A stretch of 34,326 nucleotides of DNA, taken from assembly GCA_944385995.1 (NCBI GenBank), contig CALWZL010000019.1:1-34326 (forward strand). Reading direction: 5' to 3'. Origin of the DNA: an uncultured Faecalibacterium sp. GTDB taxonomy: Bacteria; Bacillota; Clostridia; Oscillospirales; Ruminococcaceae. The position numbers were made by a program, and so were the translations under genes. The notes beneath the pieces were generated by a model. That model worked only from the letters and a program-made list of their open reading frames with translations. It was not told the DNA's origin and did not search any database. Below, piece by piece: positions 23,747-31,418 of this stretch. Position 1 is the first letter of the stretch, and every line of letters begins with the position of its first letter.

Positions 23747-24889
23747 ATGAAGGACGCGAAAACGAGCAAACATTCTGCCCCGCTCACCCAAAAGCAGCTC
23801 CTGATCCGGGCGGCTCTGGTGTTGCTGCTGGTGCTGGTGCTGGCAGCGGGAGGGCTGGCCTGGCTGTTCCGGCAGGACATCACCGGCGGCCGCGCCGATG
23901 GTCAGACCGTTACCGTCACGGTGGAACAGGGCAGCGGCGTAGCTGCCATCGCCCAGGACCTGAAACAGGCCGGCGTCATCCGTTTCCCGCGGCTGTTCCG
24001 CTGGTATGTGGGCTGGCAGGGCGCCGCCGGCAAACTCCAGTACGGCACCTTTACCCTGGAACGGGGCGCTTCCTACGATGATCTGATTGCATCCCTGTCG
24101 GTCTATGCGGCCGCCGAGTCCACCCGCCTGACCTTCCCCGAGGGGACCACCGCCATCGCCATCGCCCAGCAGATGGAAAAAGCAGGGCTGTGCACCGCGG
24201 AGGAATTCCTCACCGAGGCCAACGAAGGGGATTTCAGCGCGTTCACCTTCTGGCAGTATGTCCCCACCGACGAGGAAGCCCCCGGCCGCTTTATGAAGTG
24301 CGAGGGCTATCTCTTCCCTGACACCTACGAATTCCTCAACGACGGCACCGTCCACGACTACGTGGCCACCTTCTATGCCCGGTTTGACCAGATGATTACC
24401 GACGAGATCTACGACAGTCTGGAAGAACAGGGGATGACCCTGCACCAGCTCATCACCCTGGCATCTTTTGTCCAGGAAGAGGCCGGCAACGACCAGGACA
24501 GCAATGTGGCCCAGGTGTTCCGCAACCGCCTGGCCGAGGGCTCGCCCTATCCGCGGCTGGAGAGCAACGTCTCCAGCTATATCCAGAGCGACCAGGACAA
24601 CAATTATCTGTGGAACTGGGTGGCGCCCTGGTACGGCGGCTGGGATCAAATTCCCCAGGAGATCATCGATGCCTATGACACCTACAGCCGCAATGGCCTG
24701 CCGGCGGGTCCGGTGTCCAATCCCGGACTGGATGCCATCCGGGCCGCCCTGGACCCCCAGCCCGACGAGGAAGCCAAAGACGCCTATTTCTTTGTCACCG
24801 ACCTGACCGGTCACTATTATTACGCTCAAACCCTGGCCCAACACCAGGCCAATGTACGGACCGCGCGGCAAGTCAACGCCGGCCTGTAA
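23747..24889 (+). CDS. mltG: Endolytic murein transglycosylase MltG
   Basis: A 380-residue membrane-anchored enzyme that cleaves nascent glycan strands and so sets their length. A cytoplasmic tail (1-20) and one transmembrane segment (about 21-46) precede a LysM-like region (about 52-120, VEQGSGVAAIAQDLKQAGVI). The YceG catalytic domain follows with EGYLFPDTYEF, LASFVQEEAG and the C-terminal NGLPAGPVSNPGLDAI. In the ASxVxxE motif the conserved acid is Glu245. The insertion DQDNNYLWNWVAPWYGGWDQIPQE before the YxR-G-LPxGP segment is slightly longer than in the E. coli protein. AAGGAAGGA (23728-23736) precedes the ATG. The U32-family gene follows 21 bases later. Confidence 0.94.
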   Translation: MKDAKTSKHSAPLTQKQLLIRAALVLLLVLVLAAGGLAWLFRQDITGGRADGQTVTVTVEQGSGVAAIAQDLKQAGVIRFPRLFRWYVGWQGAAGKLQYGTFTLERGASYDDLIASLSVYAAAESTRLTFPEGTTAIAIAQQMEKAGLCTAEEFLTEANEGDFSAFTFWQYVPTDEEAPGRFMKCEGYLFPDTYEFLNDGTVHDYVATFYARFDQMITDEIYDSLEEQGMTLHQLITLASFVQEEAGNDQDSNVAQVFRNRLAEGSPYPRLESNVSSYIQSDQDNNYLWNWVAPWYGGWDQIPQEIIDAYDTYSRNGLPAGPVSNPGLDAIRAALDPQPDEEAKDAYFFVTDLTGHYYYAQTLAQHQANVRTARQVNAGL

Positions 24890-24910
24890 CCAAGAGAGGA
24901 ACCATATTGT

Positions 24911-26140
24911 ATGCTTGAGATTCCTGAGCTGCTGGCCCCCGCAGGGGACCTGGAACGTCTGCGCTATGCGGTCTGCTACGGCGCCGATGCCGTCTATTGT
25001 GCCCTGCCCGAATTCGGGATGCGGTCGGCCCCCGCCAATTTCACCCCCGAGGAACTGGCCGACGGGGTCATTTATGCCCATGCCCGGGGCCGCAAGGTCT
25101 ATCTGACCCTCAACACCCTGCCCACCAACGCAGAAGCCGACCGGCTGCCCGACGCCATCCGTCAGGCCGCCGCGGCCGATGTGGATGCCTTCATTGTGGC
25201 GGACCTGGGGGTGCTGGACGCCTGCAAGACCTACGCCCCCGACGTGGACATCCATATGTCCACCCAGACCGGCATCACCAACTATGCAGCCGCCACCGCC
25301 TGCTATAAGATGGGGGCCAAGCGGGTGGTATTGGCCCGTGAACTGAGCCTCACCGATATCGCGGTGATCCGGGACAAGACTCCGCCCGAGCTGGAGCTGG
25401 AAGCCTTCGTCCACGGCGCCATGTGTATGAGTGTGTCGGGCCGGTGCCTGCTGTCCAACTATCTGGCCGGCCGGGATGCCAACCGGGGCCAGTGTGCCCA
25501 GCCCTGCCGCTGGAAATATTACCTCACCGAGGAGACCCGCCCGGGCCAGCTCTACGAAATCGGAGAAGGGGAGGGCGGCAGCTACATTCTGAACGCCAAC
25601 GACCTGTGCACCGCCCCCTTCCTGGACTTGATCTGCAAGGCCGGGGTGGACAGCCTCAAGATCGAGGGCCGTGCCAAGACCTTCTACTATGTGGCCAGCG
25701 TGACGGCAGCCTACCGGCGGGCCCTGGACCAGTATCTGGCCGATCCCTTTGCAGAGGACTTTGACCTGCCGGAAAGCGTTCTGACCGAGCTGACCCGCAC
25801 CAGCCACCGGCCCTATTCCCCCGGTTTCTATTTTGGCCCCGACAAGGCCCATCAGAACACTTCCAGCGCCGCCTACATCCGGGAATGGGAGTTTGTGGGC
25901 ACGGTGGACGGCTGGGAAAACGGGGTTGCCTCCTGCCAGCAGCGGGGCAAGTGGTCCCTGGGAGATACCATCGAGGCCCTGACCCCCGACGGCTCCAGCA
26001 TCCCCCTGACCCCGGCCTGGATTCGGAACGAGGCAGGGGAGGAGGTTGCATCCACCCCCCACGCCATGGAAAAGTACACCATTCCCACCCCTGAGCTGCC
26101 GCCCATGAGCCTGCTGCGCCGGCGGACCGCTGAGGGATAA
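24911..26140 (+). CDS. U32 family protein, likely tRNA U34 hydroxylation factor (TrhP-like)
   Basis: A 409-residue protein of the U32 (collagenase-like) family. It has the N-terminal PELLAPAGDLERLRYAV barrel start, HMSTQTGITN and the family signature EAFVHGAMCMSVSGRC with Cys172 and Cys179, followed by Cys195 and Cys199 in GQCAQPCRW. Four such cysteines hold an iron-sulfur cluster in the TrhP/RlhA branch. Although named peptidases, the characterised members are prephenate-dependent tRNA or rRNA hydroxylases. Position next to mltG mirrors the Bacillus yrrL to yrrO region, and the length matches YrrO, so TrhP function is the best inference; RlhA remains possible. GAGAGGA (24894-24900) precedes the ATG. 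Confidence 0.88.
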   Translation: MLEIPELLAPAGDLERLRYAVCYGADAVYCALPEFGMRSAPANFTPEELADGVIYAHARGRKVYLTLNTLPTNAEADRLPDAIRQAAAADVDAFIVADLGVLDACKTYAPDVDIHMSTQTGITNYAAATACYKMGAKRVVLARELSLTDIAVIRDKTPPELELEAFVHGAMCMSVSGRCLLSNYLAGRDANRGQCAQPCRWKYYLTEETRPGQLYEIGEGEGGSYILNANDLCTAPFLDLICKAGVDSLKIEGRAKTFYYVASVTAAYRRALDQYLADPFAEDFDLPESVLTELTRTSHRPYSPGFYFGPDKAHQNTSSAAYIREWEFVGTVDGWENGVASCQQRGKWSLGDTIEALTPDGSSIPLTPAWIRNEAGEEVASTPHAMEKYTIPTPELPPMSLLRRRTAEG

Positions 26141-26165
26141 AGGAAACCATCCATACATGAAAAAA

Positions 26166-26210
26166 CAAGCTGCCCCGCTCTCCCGGAACCAGTCCGGAAG
26201 GGCGGGGCAA
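26166..26210 (-). terminator. Terminator between convergent U32 and cutC genes
   Basis: TGCCCCGC (26171-26178) pairs with GCGGGGCA (26202-26209), with an extra CCGGA/TCCGG stem inside. On the minus strand the tail is GCTTGTTTTTT, so it serves cutC best; the plus-strand tail lacks a T run. Confidence 0.75.
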
Positions 26211-26241
26211 CTTGCTGTATAAGGAGAAAGAAAATGACGTT

Positions 26242-27006
26242 TTAAAGGCTGTCCAGAGCCTGACGGGCCCGGCGGACAGCGTCCGGGTCGGTCTGCCACA
26301 GCTCGAACTCCTCAAAGCCCGGCAGGCCCATGGGCACTCCCGGCCGCCGGAAGGTCATCCGGCTGGGAAGGGTCCGTTTGCCCGACAGATGATAGGACAG
26401 GATGCCGGTTTCCCGGGCCAGCAGGGGGATGTTTTCCGCATTCACCCCCGACCCGGCCAGAATCTCAATCCGCCCCGCGGCCTGCTGCTGTACCTGGGCC
26501 AGCAGCGCCCGGCCGGTGTAAGCGTCGGCGGCCTGACCGCTGGTGAGAATCGTGGCGAGTCCCAGATCACAGGCCGCTTCCAGACAGGCGGAGGCGTCCC
26601 GGCAGACATCGAAAGCCCGATGGAGGGCCAGCGCCACCGGCCGGCCCTGGGCGGCCTGACGGGCGGCGTCACAGATTCGCTCCATGGCAGAAACATCCAA
26701 TGCGCCGTCCGGGGTCAAAACCCCGGTCACAATGCCGTCTGCTCCGGCCCGGACCAGGTCCGCGGCCAGAACTTCCATTTGGGCCAGCTCCCACCGGTCA
26801 TAGCAGAAGTCTCCCATCCGGGGGCGCAGCAGAGCACGCACCGGCAGGCCGGTTTCCGCTTTGACCTGCTGCACCAGTGCCAGACTGGGGGTGGTGCCCC
26901 CGATGGCCAGATCGGCGCAGAGTTCCAGCCGGTCAGCCCCGCCTGCGCGGGCGGCCATGGCGCTGGCGGTACTGTCCACACAGATTTCCAGGACTTTCTG
27001 GGACAT
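26242..27006 (-). CDS. cutC: CutC family TIM-barrel protein
   Basis: A 254-residue cytosolic TIM-barrel protein matching CutC throughout: LEICVDSTASAMAARAGGADRLELC at the N-terminus (two strands), GGTTPSLAL, RPRMGDFCY, DGIVTGVLTPDG, LHRAFDV and ILTSGQA, then the GSGVN phosphate-type loop. CutC was named for copper homeostasis in E. coli, but this role has been questioned, and in Gram-positive bacteria Cu(I) binding by CutC is reported; the reaction is unknown. AAGGAGGA (complement of about 27012-27019) is 5 bases from the ATG at 27006; an upstream in-frame ATG at 27075 is rejected. It is downstream of galT with an 81-base gap and probably in the same transcript. Confidence 0.92.
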   Translation of the reverse strand: MSQKVLEICVDSTASAMAARAGGADRLELCADLAIGGTTPSLALVQQVKAETGLPVRALLRPRMGDFCYDRWELAQMEVLAADLVRAGADGIVTGVLTPDGALDVSAMERICDAARQAAQGRPVALALHRAFDVCRDASACLEAACDLGLATILTSGQAADAYTGRALLAQVQQQAAGRIEILAGSGVNAENIPLLARETGILSYHLSGKRTLPSRMTFRRPGVPMGLPGFEEFELWQTDPDAVRRARQALDSL

Positions 27007-27087
27007 GGCGGTCCTCCTTGGAATAGGATGGGCTCCGCCCGGCTCTTTTATACAGGCCGGGGGATGCCCTTCCATGGTTTCAGGCAG

Positions 27088-28587
27088 TTACTGGATGCTC
27101 TCCAGGAAGCGGACAAAGCCGGCCTGGCCTGCCTCGTCCCGCTTGTAGACGCCGGCGTCTTCCAGCACCTCGGCAAAGACGTGGCCGATCTCTTCCTGCA
27201 CAATGCCCTGGACGTTGCCGGCGTTGATGTCGGGGTACTTGGCCAGCAGTTCACCGGCCCACTCGGCGTGTTTCTGGATGGCCTCGCTGTACTGGTCCAG
27301 CGGGGTGCGGTTGACCAGAGCGGTCTCCAGTTCGGCGATTTCGCCCTTCAGACGGCTGGGGAGGACGGCCAGGCCCATGACCTCGATCAGGCCGATGTTC
27401 TCCTTCTTGATGTGGTGAAGCTTGGCATGGGGATGGAAGACGCCCAGGGGATGCTCGGGGGTGGTGATGTTGTTGCGCAGCACCAGATCCAGCTGGAACT
27501 TGCCGTCCCGCATCCGGGCGATGGGGGTAATGGTGTTGTGGGGCTCGCCGTCGGTCTCGGCAAAGATGAAGCAGCTCTCATCCGAATAGCCCCGCCATGC
27601 GGTCAGGATCTTGTCGGCCAGCTCCACCAGACGCTCATCGTCGGTGCAGGTCAGACGGATGCAGCTCATGGGCCAGCGGACAATGCCGGCCTCCGCATCC
27701 TCGTAGCCGGGAAAGGTCCAGGGCTTTTCGATAGGAGCCTTGGCCATGGCGAATTCGTAGTGGCCGCCCTGGAAGTGGTCGTGGCTCAGGATGCTGCCGC
27801 CCACGATGGGAAGATCGGCATTGCTGCCCACAAAGTAGTGGGGGAACTGGGCCACAAAGTCCAGCAGCTTGCGGAAGGTGGCCCGCTCAATCTTCATGGG
27901 GGTGTGGACGCTGTTGAAGACGATGCAGTGCTCGTTGTAGTAGACGTAGGGGCTGTACTGGAGGTTCCAGTCGCTGTCGTTGATGGTGATGGGGATGATC
28001 CGGTGGTTTTCCCGGGCGGGATGGTTCATCCGGCCGGCGTAGCCCTCGTTTTCCTGGCAGAGCTGGCACTTGGGGTAGGCGCTCTGGGGGGCCAGCTTGG
28101 CGGCAGCGATGGCTTTGGGATCTTTTTCGGGCTTGGACAAGTTGATGGTGATGTCCAGGTCGCCGTAGGGGGTCTTGGTGACCCACTTCAGATCCTTCTT
28201 GATCCGGTAGCGGCGGATGTAGTCGGTGTCCTGGCTGAACGCATAGAACCAGTCGGTGGCAGCCTTGGGGCCCTCTTCCTCGTACTTCTCCCAGAAGTTG
28301 GCCCGGACGATGCTGGGCCGCGGGGTCAGAACGCCCATCAGCTTGGTATCAAACAGGTCCCGGGCCACCGAGTTGTCCTCGCAGACGCCCCGGGCCACTG
28401 CGTCGTCCACCAGGGCGGTGAGAATGGATTCCAGATCAATGTAATAGCAGTCGCCCTCGGGCTCCTCAAAGCTGTCCAGCTGCATGGTCATCAGGAGCTG
28501 GTTGCGGATGTAGATTTCGTCGTCAGGCTGAATCAGACCGGTGTCCAGCCCATAATTGACGAGCTGTTGAATTGCATTGTAAATCAC
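27088..28587 (-). CDS. galT: UDP-glucose--hexose-1-phosphate uridylyltransferase, Firmicutes class II
   Basis: A 499-residue GalT of the Firmicutes type, which exchanges UMP between UDP-glucose and galactose-1-phosphate in the Leloir pathway. The first step of the sequence (INAIQQLVNYG-type N-terminus) and the active-site motif SHDHFQGGHYEF with His269 and His271 (HIT-like histidines) match this class rather than the shorter E. coli enzyme. The start is GTG at 28587, supported by AAGGAGG (complement of 28597-28603) 9 bases away. The start overlaps the galK stop as GTGA (28584-28587), which couples translation of the two enzymes. Confidence 0.96.
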   Translation of the reverse strand: MIYNAIQQLVNYGLDTGLIQPDDEIYIRNQLLMTMQLDSFEEPEGDCYYIDLESILTALVDDAVARGVCEDNSVARDLFDTKLMGVLTPRPSIVRANFWEKYEEEGPKAATDWFYAFSQDTDYIRRYRIKKDLKWVTKTPYGDLDITINLSKPEKDPKAIAAAKLAPQSAYPKCQLCQENEGYAGRMNHPARENHRIIPITINDSDWNLQYSPYVYYNEHCIVFNSVHTPMKIERATFRKLLDFVAQFPHYFVGSNADLPIVGGSILSHDHFQGGHYEFAMAKAPIEKPWTFPGYEDAEAGIVRWPMSCIRLTCTDDERLVELADKILTAWRGYSDESCFIFAETDGEPHNTITPIARMRDGKFQLDLVLRNNITTPEHPLGVFHPHAKLHHIKKENIGLIEVMGLAVLPSRLKGEIAELETALVNRTPLDQYSEAIQKHAEWAGELLAKYPDINAGNVQGIVQEEIGHVFAEVLEDAGVYKRDEAGQAGFVRFLESIQ

Positions 28588-29867
28588 AGTACAGCGCCTC
28601 CTTCAGGACGGATGGAAAGAACGTGGCAGCGGCCCTTGCCGATGATGGTTTCGATGCCGGCCTTGAATGCGTCCAGTTTGTGCAGGGGGACAAAGGCCTG
28701 GACGGTGCCTGCAAATCCGCCGCCGTGGACACGGACGGCGCCCTCGCCGGCCAGCAGATGCTTGGCGGCGGCGATGGTGACAGCCACTTCCTGGTGGGTG
28801 GTATAGCCGGCGGGAATCACGTTCTGCAGGTATTCCCAGCTGCTGCGGCCCGACTCATTGACCAGGGACAGGAAGGTCTCAAAGTCCCCGGCCCGGAGTG
28901 CGGCCACCTGACGGGTGACCCGGTCGTTGTCGGCATAGACATGGAAGGCCCGGAGGACGGCGCGGTCGCCGCAGGCGGCGCGGCAGGCCGGAATGTTGGC
29001 CAGGAAGGTCTCGAAGGGAACATCCCGCAGGACTTCACCGCCGCAGACCTTGGCCACACCGCAGCAGTCGGCGGGGATGGCGGCGTACTCATCGGTCAGG
29101 TCGGCATGGTCGGCGCCCGAGTCCAGAATGCACAGGGCCAGGCCGGCCTTGGAGAAGTCCACTTCCACCGGCTCCACCACCGGGCTGGCGGGATCGGCAA
29201 AGTCGATGGTAATGATGTTGCCCACGCTGGAAGCCATCTGATCCATCAGGCCACAGGGCTTGCCGAAGTAGACATTTTCCGCCCACTGGCCGATCTGGGC
29301 GATGGCGATGGGGGAAACCTTCTCGGTCATGAACAGTTCGTTGAGGATGGTGCCAATCAGCACCTCAAAGGCTGCGCTGGAGGAAACGCCGCTGCCCTTG
29401 GGCACGTTGGAGGTGACATACACGTCCAGGCCGGAGAGCTTGGCGCCCCGCTGTGCGAAGGCGGCACACTCGCCCCGCAGGATGGCAGCACTGGTGTTCT
29501 CTTCTTCTTTGCGGGCGGTCAGGTCATCCAGGGCGATGGTGCACAGGGGATAGCCTTCACTCTGGACCCGCAGTTCGCCCTTGTCGTTGGGGCCGGCGGC
29601 TGCAATCATGTCAATGTTGACGCTGCCTGCCAGAACGCGGCCGTGCTGATGATCGGTGTGGTTGCCGCCGATTTCGGTGCGGCCCGGCGCACTGAACAGC
29701 GCCGCGGCACTGTGGGGGCCGAACGTGGCCTCCAAACCGTCCAGAGCTGCCGCATACCGGGCAGCCTGCGGCGCGGTCTCACTGGGCGCACAGCAGTAAA
29801 GGGAGGCCAGCCGGGCGGCGTGGACACCGTCCGCCAGCTCCTGCTTCCAAATACGGACATCCTTCAT
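28584..29867 (-). CDS. galK: Galactokinase
   Basis: A 427-residue GHMP-family kinase that forms galactose-1-phosphate from galactose and ATP. The galactokinase signature APGRTEIGGNHTDHQ is at residues 60-74. The ATP loop PKGSGVSSSAA is at 156-166, the GLMDQMAS segment follows and HGGGFAGTVQAFV is near the C-terminus. The start at 29867 is set by AAGGAGG (complement of 29876-29882) 8 bases upstream; an open frame to 30092 extends into the promoter region and is rejected. It is the first gene of the galK-galT-cutC unit; no mutarotase or epimerase is nearby. Confidence 0.96.
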   Translation of the reverse strand: MKDVRIWKQELADGVHAARLASLYCCAPSETAPQAARYAAALDGLEATFGPHSAAALFSAPGRTEIGGNHTDHQHGRVLAGSVNIDMIAAAGPNDKGELRVQSEGYPLCTIALDDLTARKEEENTSAAILRGECAAFAQRGAKLSGLDVYVTSNVPKGSGVSSSAAFEVLIGTILNELFMTEKVSPIAIAQIGQWAENVYFGKPCGLMDQMASSVGNIITIDFADPASPVVEPVEVDFSKAGLALCILDSGADHADLTDEYAAIPADCCGVAKVCGGEVLRDVPFETFLANIPACRAACGDRAVLRAFHVYADNDRVTRQVAALRAGDFETFLSLVNESGRSSWEYLQNVIPAGYTTHQEVAVTIAAAKHLLAGEGAVRVHGGGFAGTVQAFVPLHKLDAFKAGIETIIGKGRCHVLSIRPEGGAVL

Positions 29868-29894
29868 TCTCGTTTCCTCCTTATACAGTGCAAG

Positions 29895-29915
29895 GGGGCT
29901 CTTGATGGCAGCCCC
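29895..29915 (-). other. Hairpin in the galK 5' leader
   Basis: GGGGCT (29895-29900) and AGCCCC (29910-29915) form a 6-bp stem with a 9-base loop, 13 bases upstream of the ribosome binding site. There is no T run, so it is not a terminator. Confidence 0.5.
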
Positions 29916-29952
29916 GACGGTTTTCGTGCAATTTAATAATAAAGAATTCTTG

Positions 29953-29979
29953 CGCAAAATAACATGTATTATTGTTGCG
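29953..29979. promoter_or_regulatory. Candidate operator upstream of galK
   Basis: CGCAAAATAA (29953-29962) and TTATTGTTGCG (29969-29979) are inverted arms with one extra base in the right arm, around CATGTA. They lie in an AT-rich patch (about 29930-29990) that is also the likely galK promoter, although no convincing -35/-10 pair could be fixed. The rest of 29868-30171 holds a GC-rich CCGGCC-containing palindromic patch (about 30094-30119) and no credible gene. Confidence 0.4.
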
Positions 29980-30171
29980 TTTTGATGAAAAGTTGCAGAA
30001 AATTGCCTGTCGGGGCTTCGGGAAGGTTTCCACAAAAAAATTTCGGACCAGAAAAAGCTTTTGGAGTCTTCGTCAAACCTCGGAAGGGGCAAACCGGCCC
30101 AGGCCGGCCGCCGGCCGGAAAACTAGGCGGAGCGAGCGGAAGCCGTGGGCATGGAGAAAAAACGGCAGAAC

Positions 30172-30209
30172 AAAAAAATCCGCCGCAGTGCACAAGGCAC
30201 CGCAGCGGA
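30172..30209 (-). terminator. Strong terminator of the small-peptide operon
   Basis: A 13-bp stem with two G-T pairs (30179-30191 with 30197-30209) and a 5-base loop. On the minus strand it is followed by seven T (complement of 30172-30178). It is 75 bases after the stop of the 86-residue protein. Confidence 0.93.
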
Positions 30210-30283
30210 GGAAAAGGAGGGAGAGCGGGAACGGCGGACCAGGCCGCGTTCCGACCCTTCCCGATGGCTGGGACGCGCAGCGG

Positions 30284-30544
30284 TTACAGCTGCTGGAACA
30301 GGTCAAAGATACCCGTGACCAGTTCCTGACCCAGAGAGATGACGGAGCGCACCGCCGTGAACAGCAGAGCAGGGACAAAGGTAAAGGAGATGGCGAGGAC
30401 CGAAGAACCGCGGTAGAAATCGGTCAAATGCAGGCTGTCAAGGAAGTCGACAAGTGCATCACTGACCGGGCCGCCGCCTTGGATCATACGCTGCTCGGAT
30501 CTGCTGATCTCTGCATAATGCGCAGGCATACGAAGGTTCTGCAT
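30284..30544 (-). CDS. Small protein with double-glycine leader, 86 residues
   Basis: Not matched to a named family. The N-terminus MQNLRMPAHYA-x11-GG ends at residue 24 and fits a double-glycine secretion leader: Ile at -4, Glu at -8 and Ile at -12 relative to the cleavage site. The predicted mature part of 62 residues has no cysteine and has a hydrophobic segment (about SSVLAISFTFVPALLFTAV) flanked by two amphipathic stretches ending in ITGIFDLFQQL-like helix. It shares the leader module with the 145-residue gene upstream (61-base gap, same strand). AAGGAGG (complement of 30551-30557) is 6 bases from the ATG. A bacteriocin, pheromone or membrane-acting peptide is the inference; no C39 transporter or immunity gene is in the window. 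Confidence 0.78.
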   Translation of the reverse strand: MQNLRMPAHYAEISRSEQRMIQGGGPVSDALVDFLDSLHLTDFYRGSSVLAISFTFVPALLFTAVRSVISLGQELVTGIFDLFQQL

Positions 30545-30605
30545 GATAAGCCTCCTTTCTTTAGAATGGGTGACAGGCAGAGCCTGCCGGGATCAGGTGC
30601 CGTCA

Positions 30606-31043
30606 TCAGGCAGCCGCGGGAACCTGTTCAGCTTCAGCGGGTGCATAGAAGGCATCCTGGAACGCCTTGACAAGGGGATCAATCAGAGAATTGTAGTAGT
30701 AGGCCGCCATGGTCAGGCCGTACAGGCCGCCCAACACGCTGGCAATGGCCAGGAAGCCCCACTGCGAACGGTTCAGGGAAGAGAAAAAGTCCTTCATGAT
30801 CTTGCCGCCGGAGGTGGCTGTGGTGCCGAGGAAGGCATTGCCCACCATGGAGACGCCAGCCGTAAAGAAGGTTCCGCCGATGAACATCAGACCGTTGACC
30901 AGAACATTGATGCCGAATTGGATGACCTGCTCCTGGGTGATATTGAAGAGCGCGCCGCCTTCCAGATAGACCATCTCTTCCTGGGGGACAAGCGCATAAT
31001 GCGCAGGCATGGCAATCATGCCCGATGATGTTGTATATTCCAT
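30606..31043 (-). CDS. Small protein with double-glycine leader, 145 residues
   Basis: Not matched to a named family. Residues 12-17 are MPAHYA, followed by 11 residues and GG at 29-30; Leu at -4, Met at -7, Glu at -8 and Val at -12 match the double-glycine leader pattern exactly. The predicted mature part (about 115 residues) has no cysteine and contains hydrophobic, Gly-rich segments (INVLVNGLMFIGGTFFTAG and FLAIASVLGGLYGLTMAAYY) joined by a lysine-containing loop, with an acidic Ala/Pro tail. AAAGGAG (complement of 31052-31058) is 8 bases from the ATG. It is the first gene after a strong promoter. An open frame extending to 31385 crosses that promoter and is rejected. Confidence 0.8.
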   Translation of the reverse strand: MEYTTSSGMIAMPAHYALVPQEEMVYLEGGALFNITQEQVIQFGINVLVNGLMFIGGTFFTAGVSMVGNAFLGTTATSGGKIMKDFFSSLNRSQWGFLAIASVLGGLYGLTMAAYYYNSLIDPLVKAFQDAFYAPAEAEQVPAAA

Positions 31044-31101
31044 AAGTAGGGCTCCTTTCAAGCTTGGCCCCGCAGAGGTGCGCGGGAACTGAGTTACCTG
31101 A

Positions 31102-31130
31102 ATTATAGCATATTCAGAAAAAAACAACAA
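31102..31130 (-). promoter_or_regulatory. Strong promoter of the small-peptide operon
   Basis: On the minus strand TTGTTG (complement of 31125-31130), a 17-base spacer and a perfect TATAAT (complement of 31102-31107) preceded by TGC (extended -10). The leader is about 50 bases. Confidence 0.88.
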
Positions 31131-31418
31131 GGCATCGCATAGCTTGGTTTGGACGGGCTTTGTGAGGTTGTTGTGAAAAATACAAGACAAAAATGACGTA
31201 TCTGTGTAAAACGAAAGAAAGGTCTGCCGGCGGTCCGGCGTAAAAAAATGTTCCAGTGCAATCTTTTCACAGATTCGGCAAAAGCCAGCGGCGGCGCGGC
31301 TTTTGGATTTGGAAGGGCGGAGCGCTTCACAGGCAGAAGCCGCCGCACCGGCCCAAGGGACGGCACAGCGGCTTCCACTGCGCAAAGTAAGGAGAAAGAA
31401 AAGGAAGAAATCAGGGGA
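31131..31418. other. Non-coding gap between the peptide promoter and malQ
   Basis: About 290 bases with no credible gene on either strand. The only structure noted is a stem with a bulged A (31280-31290 with 31295-31304) ending in four T on both strands, which may weakly terminate malQ. Confidence 0.5.
31280..31304 (-). terminator. Weak terminator candidate after malQ
   Basis: AAAAGCC and GGCTTTT arms with an inner GCG/CGC stem and one bulged base, 115 bases beyond the malQ stop. The T tail is only four long. Confidence 0.4.

Noticed and set aside
23645-26299. Minus-strand open frame of 884 codons opposite mltG and the U32 gene
   Set aside because: Low-complexity antisense translation with no domain; the plus-strand genes are well supported.
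26212-28806. Plus-strand open frame of 864 codons across cutC and galT
   Set aside because: It is an antisense shadow: both genes on the other strand show full family motifs, ribosome binding sites and coupling.
29972-30670. Plus-strand open frame of 232 codons
   Set aside because: It overlaps the terminator of the peptide operon and the 86-residue gene, lacks a ribosome binding site and has a Lys/Arg/Gly-rich, unstructured translation.
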